A DNA stretch of 64,000 bases, taken from Microplitis mediator (taxonomy: Eukaryota; Arthropoda; Insecta; Hymenoptera; Braconidae). The position numbers and the translations under genes are program-made. Under the pieces are notes generated by a model. It ran no database searches. It was given only the letters and a program-made list of their open reading frames with translations, and had not been told where the DNA came from. The first letter of the stretch is position 1, and every line of letters begins with the position of its first letter. The stretch covers positions 1,458,501-1,522,500 of the forward strand of contig NC_079979.1 in assembly GCF_029852145.1 (NCBI RefSeq), written 5' to 3'. Shown here piece by piece: positions 1 through 11,601 of this stretch.

Positions 1-220
1 CATTCCTATAATTATAGGAACCATTCCTATAATTATAGGAACCATTCCTATAGTGTTATGGGTATCATTCCCATAATTATAGGAACTATTCCTATAATTA
101 TGGGAATCATTCCTATAATTATAGGAACCGCTCCCATAATTTATGGTCGTAATTCCTCTGATGGTATAGGAAAAAATTTCACAAAATTATGGGAACCGCT
201 GCTATAATTTTCTTTCCGTG
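1..220. repeat. Foldback element, CACGGAAA family, right part (copy A1)
   Basis: Cut by the window edge. It is made of near-palindromic units of the type ATAATTATAGGAACCATTCC and ends in TTTTCTTTCCGTG, the terminus shared with copies at 1256, 13615, 21876, 28467 and 46012. It lies upstream of the 5'UTR splice acceptor of the knottin gene at 444, the position also used by the copies in introns of the genes at 41815 and 47500. Confidence 0.8.
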
Positions 221-443
221 TTTCTTATAGAAATCTTGCATAGATTTCTATAGAGATTCTTACATGGTTTCTCATTCTATCAGAGATACGAAAAAATGAT
301 AATGAGTTATTATATAGTAAATTAAATTTCCTATAAAAATAGTCTTTTTGACTTTCTACTTACAGTGATAAGTTTCGAGAGTGTAATTAACTTAACAAAA
401 TAAAACCTTAATAATTTATTTTCTAGCCCAGAAACATAAAAAA

Positions 444-693
444 ATGTCTAGACTCTTTCTCATCTTCGTCATAATTGCAATGTTTGCCGCAGTTGCAATA
501 AAAGCATGTAGCGACTATGGTCATCAAGTACGTAATAACTTATGCATTTCAAATAAAAAACATTCACTGCTTATTGCCACAACTATTATTTTTTTTTTAT
601 TTTCAGTGCCATTATCATAGTGATTGCTGTCCACCTTATAAGTGCATCGGGCACCTCAAGAGTGGTGGTTGGGGTTGCGCAATAAGATTTTAG
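444..693 (+). CDS. Secreted knottin-like cysteine-rich peptide, two coding exons
   Basis: Predicted secreted peptide of 56 residues, joined from exons 444-527 and 607-693 by a phase-0 GT-AG intron. Residues 1-21 form a hydrophobic signal peptide probably cleaved just before the first cysteine. The mature part has six cysteines spaced C-X6-C-X5-CC-X4-C-X10-C, which fits the inhibitor cystine knot pattern. The intron falls immediately before cysteine 2, as in the paralogues at 22608 and 41815. A splice acceptor TTTTCTAG at 419-426 suggests an upstream 5'UTR exon beyond the left edge. AATAAA follows at 749-754. The target is unknown; venom, teratocyte or polydnavirus cys-motif peptides and antimicrobial knottins are all possible. 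The gene model is well supported and the function is inference. Confidence 0.8.
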
Positions 694-754
694 AAAATTT
701 ATAAGAAACTATCAATTTTCAAAGTCATGTACTGTCAATGGTGCTCTAAATAAA

Positions 755-1255
755 AAAATCTCAAACTGAAATTGCTTATTAGTTTTATTATTGTTCACCC
801 AATTATCTAACTTCGATCCTTCCTAATCATTTCTCATAGGCATCCTTCGGGTATCCTTCCACAAACGCCAAGTGAGAATCTAAGCTGGAATCCTACATGG
901 ATTTATTTCAATAGGATCGTTTAATCCTATTGAATCACTTTACTACAGGGTCATTAGTAGCACGCGATTTACTGATATGGCCTTTGTCTGGCGTCGTAAC
1001 CAGTCATGTCCTAAATCGCTCTGATAATCGGACTAGACACGTCTTATCTAAAAGTATTTTATAGTTCGACACACGCATACCGATAGAGTATTGGTTAGGC
1101 CAGCACTGATTGCTGCACTAGGCAATGGCCACTAATGCTTTAGTTTTTTCGCGAACTAATGGTTTAGTGACATTAGTGAATTTAGTATCACTACTATGTT
1201 TAGTGTCATTAATTTGAATTTCACAGTAGAGTAGTACCGACTGTTCGGAGTACTA
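755..1255. repeat. ACTAATG-rich dispersed repeat, left part
   Basis: No gene is visible. The stretch holds many short copies of CACTAAT/ATTAGTG in both orientations. It continues at 2222-2490, so the foldback at 1256-2221 seems to have inserted into it. Confidence 0.4.
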
Positions 1256-2221
1256 CACGGAAAGAAAATTATGGCAGCGGTTCCCATAATTTTGTGAAAT
1301 TTTTTCCTATACCATCATAGGAATTACGACCATAAATTATTGGAGCGGTTCCTATAATTATAGGAATGTTTCCCATAATTATAGGAATAGTTCCTATAAT
1401 TATGGGAATGATACCCATAACACTATAGGAATGATTCCTATAATTATAGGAATGGTTCCTATAATTATAGGAATGGTTCCTATAATTTATAGGAATTCTT
1501 TCTATAATATTATGGGAATCATTCTTATAATTTATGGGAATGGTTCCTATAATTTATAGGAACCATTCCCATAAATTATAGGAACCATTCCCATAATATT
1601 ATGGGAATGGTTCCCATATTATCATGAAAAAATTATTTTAAAGAAGTGTGATAATCACTTCTACAATACACAGAAATATTATTAAACATAAAAACAAAAA
1701 TTCAAACATTGAAAAAAAAAATCGTATTTGGCAAAAAAACATTAAAATTTTTAACAAGAATTTTTTGTCAGCACAAAACATTCAAGAAAATTCAAATTTT
1801 GGGAAATTTCTACACTATTGTGCAAAAAAAAAATTTTTTTGATATTATAGGGATGGTTCCTATAACATTATGGGAATAGTTCCCATAATATTATAGGAAT
1901 AGTTCCTATACCAATATAGGAACCATTCCCATAAGAGTATGGGAATGATTCCCATACCATTATGGGAATGGTTCCCATAATGATATGGAAATGGTTCCCA
2001 TAATATTATGGGAATCATTCCCATAATGGTATAGGAACCATTCCCATATCATTATGGGAACCATTCCCATAATGGTATGGGAACTATGCTCATACTATTA
2101 TGGGAATGGTTCCTATAATATATGGGAACCATCCCTATAGTAGTATAGGTACTATTCCCATACCATTATGGGAACCATTCCCATAATGCATAGCAAAACT
2201 TCCCATAATTTTCTTTCCGTG
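1256..2221. mobile_element. Foldback element, CACGGAAA family (copy A2), complete
   Basis: It starts CACGGAAAGAAAATTATGG and ends with the complementary CCATAATTTTCTTTCCGTG, flanked by TA on both sides (1254-1255 and 2222-2223). Both arms are arrays of ATAATTATAGGAA-type palindromic units around a non-palindromic core at about 1625-1840, which recurs in the copies at 13615 (reversed) and 28467. It has no coding capacity, so it is non-autonomous. TA duplication suggests a Tc1/mariner-like mobiliser (inference). Confidence 0.8.
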
Positions 2222-2504
2222 TACTAACTAATCACTTCCAACAAGGTTGCAAGACTCATGAGTCAGAGTAATAATGAACACTGATAGAACATTATTCAAA
2301 ACTATCCACTTCCAATAGTGTTGCAAGATCCATTAGTACTCTGACTAATCAACACTAATCCAACACTATCCAAAACTAATCACATCCAATAGTGTTGTAA
2401 GATTCACTAATCAGAGTACTAACGGTCACTAATGATCACTAATAAAACACTTCACAACACATGAATTTTAAATAGTTTTCATATAAGCGTTCATTAGTTT
2501 TTTC

Positions 2505-2900
2505 TAGGAATGTGTATTCGATTCGAGATTCGCCTCGAAGATTCAAAGGTTCGAATAGTTAAAATGATTAGAATAGTTTGAAAGGTTTGAATAGTTCGAA
2601 AGATTCGAACTTTTTTAAATCTTACGTTCTTTGAATTTATGATCATATGGACTTTTTTCAGGTACAAATATGATAATATGATAGTTTTTCAATTTAATAA
2701 AGCCATGAATACTAAATTTGTCAGGTGCAATAATTTTACTTACCGAAGATTCGGAAAAATTTCGAACTATTCGAATCTTCCGAACTATTTGAATCTTCCG
2801 AACTGTTCGAATCTTTCGAACTATTCAATACTCGACTCGAATATCGAATTGAATCTAGTTATTCGATCCGATTCGATTCGAACAAGATTCGCACACCCTT
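2505..2900. repeat. Foldback repeat of TTCGAA units
   Basis: The left arm contains repeated AAGATTCGAA/GGTTTGAATAGTTCG units and the right arm carries their complements (CGAACTATTCGAATCTTCC), ending in AAGATTCGCACACCC. A non-repetitive spacer lies at about 2635-2745. No protein is supported. Confidence 0.6.
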
Positions 2901-2966
2901 AGATATAATCTATCAGAAATACATGGAAATTGATAATTAACAATCAGAAGTAAATTCAATTCCCTA

Positions 2967-3741
2967 CTCTCTTAAAATGAACCAGTGAAATTTCACTGAT
3001 TTTCCAGTGAAATCCACTGATTCTCCAGTGAAATCCACTGGTTCAACCAGTGAATCGAGCGGTCACTGGTTCAACCAGTGAAATTCACTGATTCAACCAG
3101 TGGACTAAGATGATCGCTTGGCTCACTAGTTGAACCAGTGATACGCCGGTGTACTACATAAATATAAACACAATAGGTTAGATTAATTTTATTTTATTAT
3201 AAACGTTTATTTAAAAACAAAGTGAACTAAAAGAGTCTTAATAACAATTATATTTAATTAAAAATTATTTTGTAATAAAATAAATAATATTTATTAGGAT
3301 TTATAAAAATTTAATTTGTTTCCATTTTCAATGGGCTTTTTATATTGTTTAATTTTAAAATTATATCATTCATTTTTGAGGTTAGCTCCAAGCTATTGAA
3401 ATTACTCCAAAGTTATTTATTTTTAAACTCTGTAAAAATCGTGGCATATAATTATTATTGTTATATAAAAGTTAGTTAAAATATTACATGAAGATAATCA
3501 ATAAATATTATTTATTTATTGACATCATGAAACACTTAAATATACTCATGTACAGAATGCTGCTGTACCCACGCGCTTACATATTTTTAGTTCACTGGTT
3601 GAAACCAGTGAGCGCGACGTTCACTGATTCAACCAGTGAAATTCACTGGTTCAACCAGTGAACTTTTAGTCACTGGTTAAACCAGTGAACTTCACTGGTT
3701 GAATCAGTGGAGTTTCACTGGTTCATTTTAAGAGAGTACAA
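2967..3741. mobile_element. CCAGTGAA inverted-repeat element, short copy
   Basis: Terminal inverted repeats read CTCTTAAAATGAACCAGTG at the left and its complement at the right. Sub-terminal arms consist of ACCAGTGAA/TTCACTGGT palindromes. The core at about 3150-3600 is nearly identical to the core of the larger copy at 42823-44789. No coding sequence. Confidence 0.75.
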
Positions 3742-4185
3742 AAATGGTTTCTTCGACTAAACAGTTGAAGTAAACACTTAAGGAGTTTCGATACCGATTT
3801 TCGTGATAATACCAAAATTCTGAAATTTATTTTTATCGAAAGAGTTATAAAAAAAAAATCTGCTAAAATTTCAAATCGATTCACTACACTGTTTTTAATA
3901 AATAAATTTTCAAAATTCGTTTTTACACACGGGCGTAAATGGGAATCATTTTTCAGAGTGCTAAAGTTTTTGCTACAGTAATGCCAACGCTATAAATTAT
4001 TCAGTATCAAATAATTAATCATTTCTGGATACATTTTTTTTTTTTAAGTTTAATCACGGGTTTGTTATTAAATTATTAATGAAATAAGATGCGAGTTATA
4101 GTTAATGACGTCACATGTGTCGTGAAGCTAAGAAACGACGGCAACTGCGTAAAATGACACAACTTTCTGTATTCCGAAGATCAAA
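3742..4185. other. No gene seen
   Basis: AT-rich spacer between the CCAGTG element and the start-less knottin pseudogene. No promoter or exon is recognisable. Confidence 0.5.
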
Positions 4186-4500
4186 ATTTCGAAAATAATT
4201 CAATTATTAACAATTTTTCTACTGATTGGACTATTTGCTAGCACAGTTGAAGGATGTGACGGTAAATGGGTGAGTTTTTTCTCAGTTACAGCATAAAAAA
4301 TAAAACCGCGAAAGTTTAAAATAAAAATTTTTCGCTTTTGAGTTCAAGTCTCATATCTTTGAAATTACGAGTATATGAACTCGCGGTATAAAACTTTTTT
4401 GTAGGAAATCCGATTTTGATCCAGTGCAAGGTTACAATAATTGTTTCTGGTGTAGATCTAGCAATTATTCCAGACTGCAGGGACCAGCTATGATAGAGGA
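4186..4500 (+). pseudogene. Knottin-like gene relic, start codon lost
   Basis: The first exon (4186-4269, 28 codons) aligns without gaps to the first exon of the gene at 22608: same length, a signal-peptide-like hydrophobic stretch, the first cysteine in the same place, and the same donor after a Trp codon (GTGAGT here). Where the paralogue has ATG this copy has ATT, with an in-frame stop upstream and no alternative ATG. The second-exon remnant (about 4405-4500) still shows a CAAGGTTA block shared with the paralogue, but the cysteine pattern is disrupted and the natural acceptor frame stops after four codons. It is therefore judged a pseudogene. Confidence 0.7.
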
Positions 4501-4845
4501 CAATAAATAAACAAATAAATAATTATTATTGAAAAATTTATGACGAAAAATTCCGCCTCGTTGGATCTGTGATGTCTTATTATAAATATAATCAATAAAA
4601 AAAATCTGTATTACTCAATACAATGTAAATGTTTATTTTGTTTGTGTACGCTGATAAGATGAATAAATAGACTTATTCACTTGAATTAAATGAATAAATA
4701 AATTAAATAAATAATACTCTGGTGAATATTAAACGACAAAGTATATAATAATCATAAAATTTATAAATTATTTAATGCAGAGATGATTTAATTTATCGAA
4801 CTGTCAAAATTACGAAAGCTTATAATTTTTTATAAACTTATTTAT

Positions 4846-4991
4846 CTTTGACGCAGGTGCCGCGCACACATTACCAGTGCTGTGATATCGCAAACGGATT
4901 ACACAATTTTTTACTTACACGCCCTCATTTACGACAAGCTTCTGTTGTATCGGCCGATTGCGATTATGGCAAAGATAAGAAGTTTCAATGT
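4846..4991 (-). pseudogene. Inverted knottin-like gene relic, frameshifted
   Basis: On the minus strand the segment from 4991 down to 4919 aligns with the signal-peptide exon of the gene at 47500 (shared CTTCTTATCTT, GCCATAATCGCAAT and CAACAGAAGCTT blocks) and ends at a conserved GTAAGT donor. The start codon is replaced and small deletions break the frame. A second-exon remnant (about 4846-4900) is followed by 3'UTR-like sequence (AAAAATTATAAGC, TTCGATAAAT). The homologous first intron continues to the right. The open frame on the plus strand here is an antisense by-product. Confidence 0.65.
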
Positions 4992-5036
4992 TTTAGATAA
5001 ACGAGGTATAAAATTGACTTCAAAATATTCTATTAT

Positions 5037-6480
5037 GTCAAGTTAATGATCCTGGTGAAACTAACCGATTGAAGTAAAAAGTGAAAGAAACATTTTTTGT
5101 AGGGAATTTAATCTACTACAAAACTGTCCATTGTTATTTGAACCGTATCTCTGATAGATTAGCCAGAATTTTGATTTACGGATTTGAAAATTTTTGCACC
5201 GATAATTTTCAACTGAATTTGAACCCGGGGTAATGAAAATTATTATTTTCACTTGACTACCCGGGGAAAAATCATCAGGCCTGATCATGCTTGATCACGC
5301 ATGAATCATGCTTGATCGTGCATGATTCATACATGATTCAGGTATGACCGTGCATGATTCAGGTATGACCGTGCATGATTCAGGTATGATCGTGCATGAT
5401 TCAGGTATGATCGTGCATGATTTATACATGATTCAGGTATGATCGGACATGATCCAGGCTTGATTTCGCACGATTATGCAAAGACATGTTCAATCATGCA
5501 TGACTATGCATGACAAGACAATAATAGTCATGCATGATCCATGCAATATCATGCATGACCAAGCTTAATCATGAATAATCATGCCTGATCCATGCGATAG
5601 CATGCATGACCAAGCTTAATCATGAATAATCATGCCTGATCCATGCGATATCATGCATGACCAAGCTTAATCATGAATAATCATGCCTGATCCATGCGAT
5701 ATCATGCATGACCAAGCTTAATCATGAATAATCATGCCTGAATTTGTATGATCCATGCAATATCATGCATGACCAAGCTGAATCATGAATAATCATGCCT
5801 GATCCATGCGATATCATGCATGACCAAGCTTAATCATGAATAATCATGCCTGAATTTGTATGATCCATGCAATATCATGCATGATCAAGCTTAATCATGA
5901 ATAATCATGCCTGATCCATGCGATATCATGCATGACTAAGCTTAATTATGAATGATCATGCCTGAATTTGTATGATTCATGCAAAGGCATGCATGCCCAT
6001 GCAAATCCATGTTCAACTGTGCATAATTATGCCTGACTGAGCATGATCACGGATGCTCATGGCTGGCAAATATTCAGACATGATCATGCATGAGATTAAC
6101 GCATGATCATGCGTGATCAGGTCTGATGATTTTTTCCCAGGTATCGATGATACGACACTAGAGTAGTAAAACGATTTCATACAGCATGCACTATTGTATG
6201 AATCTGTACAGAAATCTATGGAAGTTTTGAACGAAGAAGAACAAAACTATGGAAATCCATAAGAATCCATAGAGATATTTTCCACAGGATAAAAATCATC
6301 TTGAAAGATTCTTATAGAGATATTTCAGTCTAGGTTTTCAATCAATGCAACCATAAAGGATTCTCATAGGAGACCATGGAATGTCATCTAGGATTATTGA
6401 TGACTTGAGGAACCCATAGAATTTCAGAAAAGTCATAGAGAAATTATAATACCAAAGTTTACATCGAATTTTTCATGCTT
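5037..6480 (-). other. Relic first intron of the inverted knottin copy, split by a foldback
   Basis: Read on the minus strand, 5037-5257 and 6144-6480 match the first intron of the gene at 41815 (its positions about 41100-41530), including the GGTTAGTTTCACCAGGAT block before the acceptor and the ACCCGGGTTCAAATTCAG block. The TGATCATG foldback interrupts it. Confidence 0.5.
5260..6141. mobile_element. Foldback element of TGATCATGC units
   Basis: Termini are CCCGGGGAAAAATCATCAG and CTGATGATTTTTTCCCAGG, flanked by TA (5258-5259 and 6142-6143). The interior is made of TGATCATGC palindromes. At about 5530-5950 a 51-bp unit containing CCATGCGATATCATGCATG and CCAAGCTTAATCATG is repeated in tandem, some units longer by an AATTTGTATGATC insertion. 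No coding sequence. Confidence 0.75.
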
Positions 6481-8239
6481 CCGCGCCAGAAACCTGAATT
6501 ATATCAAAAATATCTACGATTGGTTAAAATAAACAGTACAAGGATCAGCTAAAAATACTCCTAAGTGTCAATAGGATTTATTTTTTAAATGATGGCATAA
6601 TGATTTAGGTTGAATAGTAAACTCGGATCCTATTTACTCTTCGTTAAATTTCTTATCATCGGAATATTTTCTGAAGTTTTACGGACCTCACAAATATATT
6701 GATGGAACAATAACAAAGTTGGGTTCGATAATTGTCTTCTTCAAGAGTAGGAAAATTTTTTTCGTCATTGGAATCGTCACAGACGGCCGTTCGTCAATAA
6801 CCCAAAATTGAAAATTCGATTCTGACAAAAATTTTTAAATTTGAACTAGAATCCCAGAGTTAATTATTTCTCCAAATAATTGGATAAATAGAAAGCAAAG
6901 TTTTGATTTCCATTTTAAGTTTATTTCTTCAGAATGACCAGTCACGAGCGAGGACTTAGATGAAAACTGGCTGTAATATTTCGACCAATATACATAATTT
7001 GAAGTTAACTGTGTAATGTCATTATAATTCGAGTCAACTAGAGTTAGAAAGTTCTCAAAATATCCATAATTTATGATAAAAATTTTAAAGTAGAATATTC
7101 CAATACTTCGAAAACGGTAATGTGAATACCAGTAATTTCTATTCTAAATAATATCATTAATGATATTTTAGATCTTAATATACATATGTATCTTAAGATC
7201 TGAGGATTCAGTGAATATGAAATTATTAATTCAGAATAAATTAAGTCCATTGTTGTCAATTTTTCCGCAATAAAATTCGGCGAAGAAATTGCAATTTTAC
7301 GTTATAATTTCTACTGTTATAGCATTCATAGGGTTTCTGAACATATGCTTGATAACAAAGCAACGGAAAAAATTTTAATTTAAATTCCATTTGAAAATAC
7401 GAGGAAATGACCTTGAAACATAAAGTTTTGTTAACTTTCATATTTTACTTCTAAAAGTTTGGCAGTTCGTTTTTATTCGACGAAATTTGATGCCCCAAAT
7501 TTTAACAAGTCAAAATACTGATAAAAAAATAAATAAAAAAAATTAAGGTTTCCATAAAATCCTCAGTTAATAAAAGATTTAACAGAAATCAGAAAATAAT
7601 AAATTTTTTCATAAATTTTGTATTCTTGCGGCGCTTTATAAATGCCAAATACTGAAGCATATGCGAGAATATTATCAACTGAGGCCACCTAGTGGCGAAA
7701 TTCGAAACTATAACGGAATAAAAAATTTAAGACCTCGGATGATTATTTTTGTATCAAAATATATGGAAATGTTTTATTGACCATAATGTCTCTATACAAT
7801 TATTCATTTTATCGGCTAAGTAATTTAGAAAAAAATATAAACGAACTCGAGTGAAAAATTGACGATTTAGTGGCATCGATACTTGAGATTTTAGCGACTC
7901 TCAATAAAAAAAATAGAGCTGATTTCAATAAGTTTACCCATTGCAGTGGAAAATTTTGTTAGAAAATAGTTGTATGTCATATCATCATCAAATTTTCGTA
8001 CACTCGAAATATTAAACAAAAATTTTTTCATCAAAATTTATGTATTCATATTAAAAAATTTGCAATATACGTGTCAGTGCACACGGAAATTGACATAGAA
8101 ATTTTTGAAATTTAAATGATCGAAATTGAAGTAAAAAATGTTCATTTTTATGCGTCAGCGGTACAAAATATTTTCAGATTATGAAAGATAATTTATTTTT
8201 GTGTAACGAACTAAAAACTTGGAACATTGAAACAGTAAA
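6481..8239. other. Diverged spacer unit, no gene
   Basis: AT-rich sequence resembling spacers at 19.7-20.8, 24.7-26.9, 29.7-30.8, 34.7-35.8 and 49.9-51 kb. Shared blocks include TTTTACTTCTAAAA, ATGCGAGAA and a CTAGTGG site. No convincing coding exon. Confidence 0.5.
7683..7697 (+). promoter_or_regulatory. CTCF-like motif
   Basis: GGCCACCTAGTGGCG matches the reverse form of the known CTCF core (GCGCCMYCTRGTGGC). It lies about 24 bases after a CATATGCGAGAA block. One of a series of same-orientation sites; binding is inferred. Confidence 0.35.
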
Positions 8240-8886
8240 AAAAAATCGGTCTATAAGTTGACCCTGCGGGCCAGCCCCAAAACTTCCCGCTGTTTTCGAG
8301 CTCGTTGAGCTCGAAAACACTATTGTGAATACATTTTCGAGCTCTTTGAGCTCGCAAATACTTTTGTATGCCATGATTTTGTAAAAAACCATTTTTTAGT
8401 ATTTCTTTCTCCCACGATATCTCGCGAACAAATTAACCGATTTTGATGGTTGAGGCGGCAATCGACGCGGCTTATAAAGCTCTAGAGCCCAGTCCATTTT
8501 GGAATTAATCCATCGAGCACATTAAAAGTTATCCAAAACAAACATTTTTGAAAAAACTTTATTTTTGGAATATCTCTGAACGAGCCCTACCGATCAAGCT
8601 CAATTTTCTCACGGCTTCAAGATATTGACAATCCGCGTCGAATTACACCTTAAAGTTCAAAATCGGTTCATCCGTTCAAAAGATACAGGTATTTACATAC
8701 GTACGTACGTACGTACGTACATACATACATACATACACTCGGACATCATCTTGAAATTAGTCAAAATAGCATCCTAGGACCTCAAAACGTCGACATCTGA
8801 TGGAAATTCGATTTTTGTAAATCGAACCGAAACCAATAACTTCCCGAATTTTTCGAAAATTCACAATTTTTTTGGCGGGAAGTTAA
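8240..8886. repeat. CTTCCCGC-end dispersed repeat
   Basis: It runs from AAAAATCGGTC through AACTTCCCGCTG to GGCGGGAAGTT. It is the reverse of the copy at 55718-56525, with shared GAGCTCGAAAACA stretches and the CATCATCTTGAAATTAGTC region, and contains a GTAC/CATA microsatellite at 8697-8737. Truncated relatives lie at 10385, 39478 and 57480. No coding sequence; the class is not identified. Confidence 0.65.
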
Positions 8887-8996
8887 AAATGTTAATTTCT
8901 AACTATATTGTCAACCCAATTACAAAATTATTGAAATCAAGAGATTATTCTCTGATAACACTATTTGAGATAAGTACCAGATCATTTGCAGTTATA

Positions 8997-9898
8997 CCCG
9001 CATGGAAAAGCTATATATTGTTAAAAGTATATAAAAAAATATATGGTGAATATGTGATAAATATATAGCGGCAAAAATATCTATATTGAAAAATATATGT
9101 TTTTTACATATATTGGATTATATATTTATCATAATATATTTACTTGTATATAATGTTTTGTATTTTTCTATATATATTATCTCATATAATGCTCAATATA
9201 TTCTTATCGTATATGGATAGTATATATATAATTTATAAGTATAATATAATGAACTTATTATATATATCCATATATTTCGACTCATATAATTAGTGGTATA
9301 TGGTCTCTATATAATTAATTATATATGAAAGATTTTATATGATTAAATATATGGTTCGCGGTATATTGGAAATATATTTTTCCACTATATTAAAACTTAT
9401 ATTTTTCGCAATATATTGAAAATTTTATTTTTTCAATTTACTTTTGCAATTTCTACACAATTCCACAAAAAAAAGTCAAATTTATTATTTTTTCTCCTTC
9501 TTTTCATTGACCTTATATTTACTGGCAATAACCTAAGAAAAGTAAAAAAAGTGCCATATATTTTACAATATATTGGAAACCATATATTTTGCAATATATT
9601 GGAAAACATATATAAAAAATATAAAAAATACTATATATTAATTAATATACTACTTTCAATATAATATATCAATATAAAAAAGATATATTAAAATATATAT
9701 GTAAAACATACATAAAAAGTCATATATTGATAAATATATTGATAATACATTCTAGCAATATATTTTTTTTCAATATATTATCATATATTAATACGGCAAA
9801 AATATAAATATTATTTTATGTATTGTACAATATATCACATTATAATATTCATATATTCTATCATATATGTTTCAACATATAAAGTTTTTTCATGCGGG
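8997..9898. mobile_element. Foldback element, CCCGCATG family (copy B1)
   Basis: It starts CCCGCATGGAAAAGC and ends TTTTTTCATGCGGG, with TA on both sides. Almost the whole interior is TATATA-rich palindromic sequence; arms meet around 9440-9530. Near-identical copies lie at 30793 and 38141, and a reversed one at 11602. Small open frames inside are by-products of the repeat. Confidence 0.8.
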
Positions 9899-9958
9899 TA
9901 CAATTTTTCGGTACGTTATTTAAATCAGTTCTTCATAATTGACAATGAAAGTTTAGGT

Positions 9959-10210
9959 GCACGGAAAAAACAGTTCTGTAAAAATGACACTAGTGGGGCA
10001 CGTTGAGCAATTTAGCGCACTCGTGTATTTCCAGGAATAACTTGTAAATTTACACTCAGATCGTTTTTGTGTCGCTAGACCTTTTGAAGTAGACTAAATT
10101 ACGAACCTAGCAGCACATGAATTTATTAAATCAGAAAGATTATCTTAAAGTTATGGAAGGTCAAACCAAAAAGTGATCAACTAGTCCCTCCCTACCTTAT
10201 TATAAAATGT
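9959..10210. repeat. Dispersed repeat with a CACGGAAAAAACAG end
   Basis: The part at about 10050-10205 is the inverted counterpart of 42354-42504 (shared AACGATC, GTGTCGCTAGACC and AAGTGATCAACTAG). The CACGGAAA end resembles that of the foldback families. No gene. Confidence 0.5.
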
Positions 10211-10384
10211 GTCCAAATCATACCAGCTCTTCGTCTTTATGGACTCTTTTGATCACCACATGATGAAATGTAACTCGTTCTGATCACTTACACTGATTTG
10301 TGCCTGAACACGTTAATTTTATTGAACATCATCATGAATAAAAGTTTAAATCACGCGTGTTTATTAATTTAATTTTTTTAATTT

Positions 10385-10530
10385 TCAAACTTTAACATCA
10401 AACGCAACTTGTTTGAGCTCGAAAAGCTCATAAAAAAAGTGCAGGCAAGAGTATTTTTGAGCACCAATGCTTTCGCGCTCCTTGAACTTTCAACCAGCGG
10501 GAAGACTTGGGGCTGGCCTGCAGAGCCAAC
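10385..10530. repeat. Truncated CTTCCCGC-end repeat
   Basis: It contains TTGAGCTCGAAAAGCTC and AGCGGGAAGACTTGGGGCTG, matching one end of the elements at 8240 and 55718. Confidence 0.5.
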
Positions 10531-10534
10531 CATC

Positions 10535-11103
10535 CCCGTGTAAAAAAAATTCGTTCCAAAAAGATTCCAAAAAAGTTCTGCATGTGGAACTTCTAAACAT
10601 GAGACAGATTAGAACTTCGAATGGAACTTTTTTGGAGCATTAGTAATTTTGATGGTAAAAAAAAATTATAATGAGCAAATTGAGCGTCGAATAAGGACGT
10701 TTTTGGAACTTTTTTGGAATTTTATACAAGCATTCCAAAAAAGTTCCAGAGTCACCACTTTTGACTTTTATGTGGACTAAAAAAGGCGTTCCAAAACATT
10801 CCAAAATCACTACTTTTGCATCTTTTGTAGACTAAAGACGTTCCAGGAACATGCCAAAATAGTTCAAAAATCACTACTTAAAATTTTTTATAGAACAAAA
10901 AAAAACATCCATAAAAAATTCCAAAAAAGATCAAAGAACGTCCATTTTTGACTCTAAATTTGCTCATAAAAACTTTTTTTTTACCATCAAAATGACTAAC
11001 GTTCCAAAAAAGTTCCATTCGAAGTTCTAATCTGTCTCATTTTTAGAAGTTCCACATGCGGAACTTTTTTGGAATCTTTTTGGAAAATTTATTTTTTACA
11101 AGG
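10535..11103. mobile_element. Foldback element of GGAACTTTTTTGG units
   Basis: The left end CCCGTGTAAAAAAAATTCG and arm (TCCAAAAAAGTTC) pair with the right arm (GAACTTTTTTGGAATC), over roughly 560 bp. The right terminus is eroded. A fuller copy lies at 59353-59981. No coding sequence. Confidence 0.7.
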
Positions 11104-11179
11104 ACGATCGTCCAGATTTTTTTCAGTCAATCCATAAATTATGATAAAAACTCGAATAACGCTAAGTAAAAAAAAATAC

Positions 11180-11400
11180 CAAGTAATATAGATTACATTC
11201 GAAAGTAATTTAAACATACGATTCAATTTTTGCGTTACCCGCGTATTTATATATTCCTCTGTTTACTCAACCCCTCGGACTGATAACGCGAAATCTGTTG
11301 TTTTAGACTTGTATTGGAGAAGAATGAAAAACAAATATATCCTTGAGAATTATTAATAGTTCTCTATAAACAATTAAACAATTAATTAACAACAAGTAAT
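11180..11400 (-). promoter_or_regulatory. Orphan knottin-family promoter and 5'UTR exon
   Basis: On the minus strand this matches the promoter regions at 40300-40522 and 45640-45862: ACAGAGGAATATATAAATAC with the TATA at 11244-11253, then a leader ending in ATTACTTG and a donor that reads GTATTT instead of GTATGT. No coding exon was found downstream (lower coordinates), so the gene seems lost or displaced by the foldback at 10535. Confidence 0.5.
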
Positions 11401-11601
11401 TCATTACCATTGTTCATTTATTCATTATTCTTTATAATTATTTTTTTTTCATTGATATCTCAGGTGTTTACTCCAGACCCTGATGTCCATTTTTACCAAA
11501 TACAAGGTATGATTACGCAACGAGAATCGGAGAAAATCCCCTATTCCTAAAATAGGAAAGCGGTTCTGACTCCTCCGGGATATTTCGGGGCACATGTCTT
11601 T

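Noticed and set aside
4857..5000. Plus-strand open frame with four cysteines following an AG
   Set aside because: It lies exactly antisense to the frameshifted knottin relic at 4846-4991, which aligns well with the intact paralogues; the cysteines are coincidental.
5525..5960. CRISPR-like appearance of regularly spaced repeats
   Set aside because: Eukaryotic context, no unique spacers and no cas genes; units are contiguous 51-bp tandem palindromes of a foldback element. The same holds for 42868-44140.
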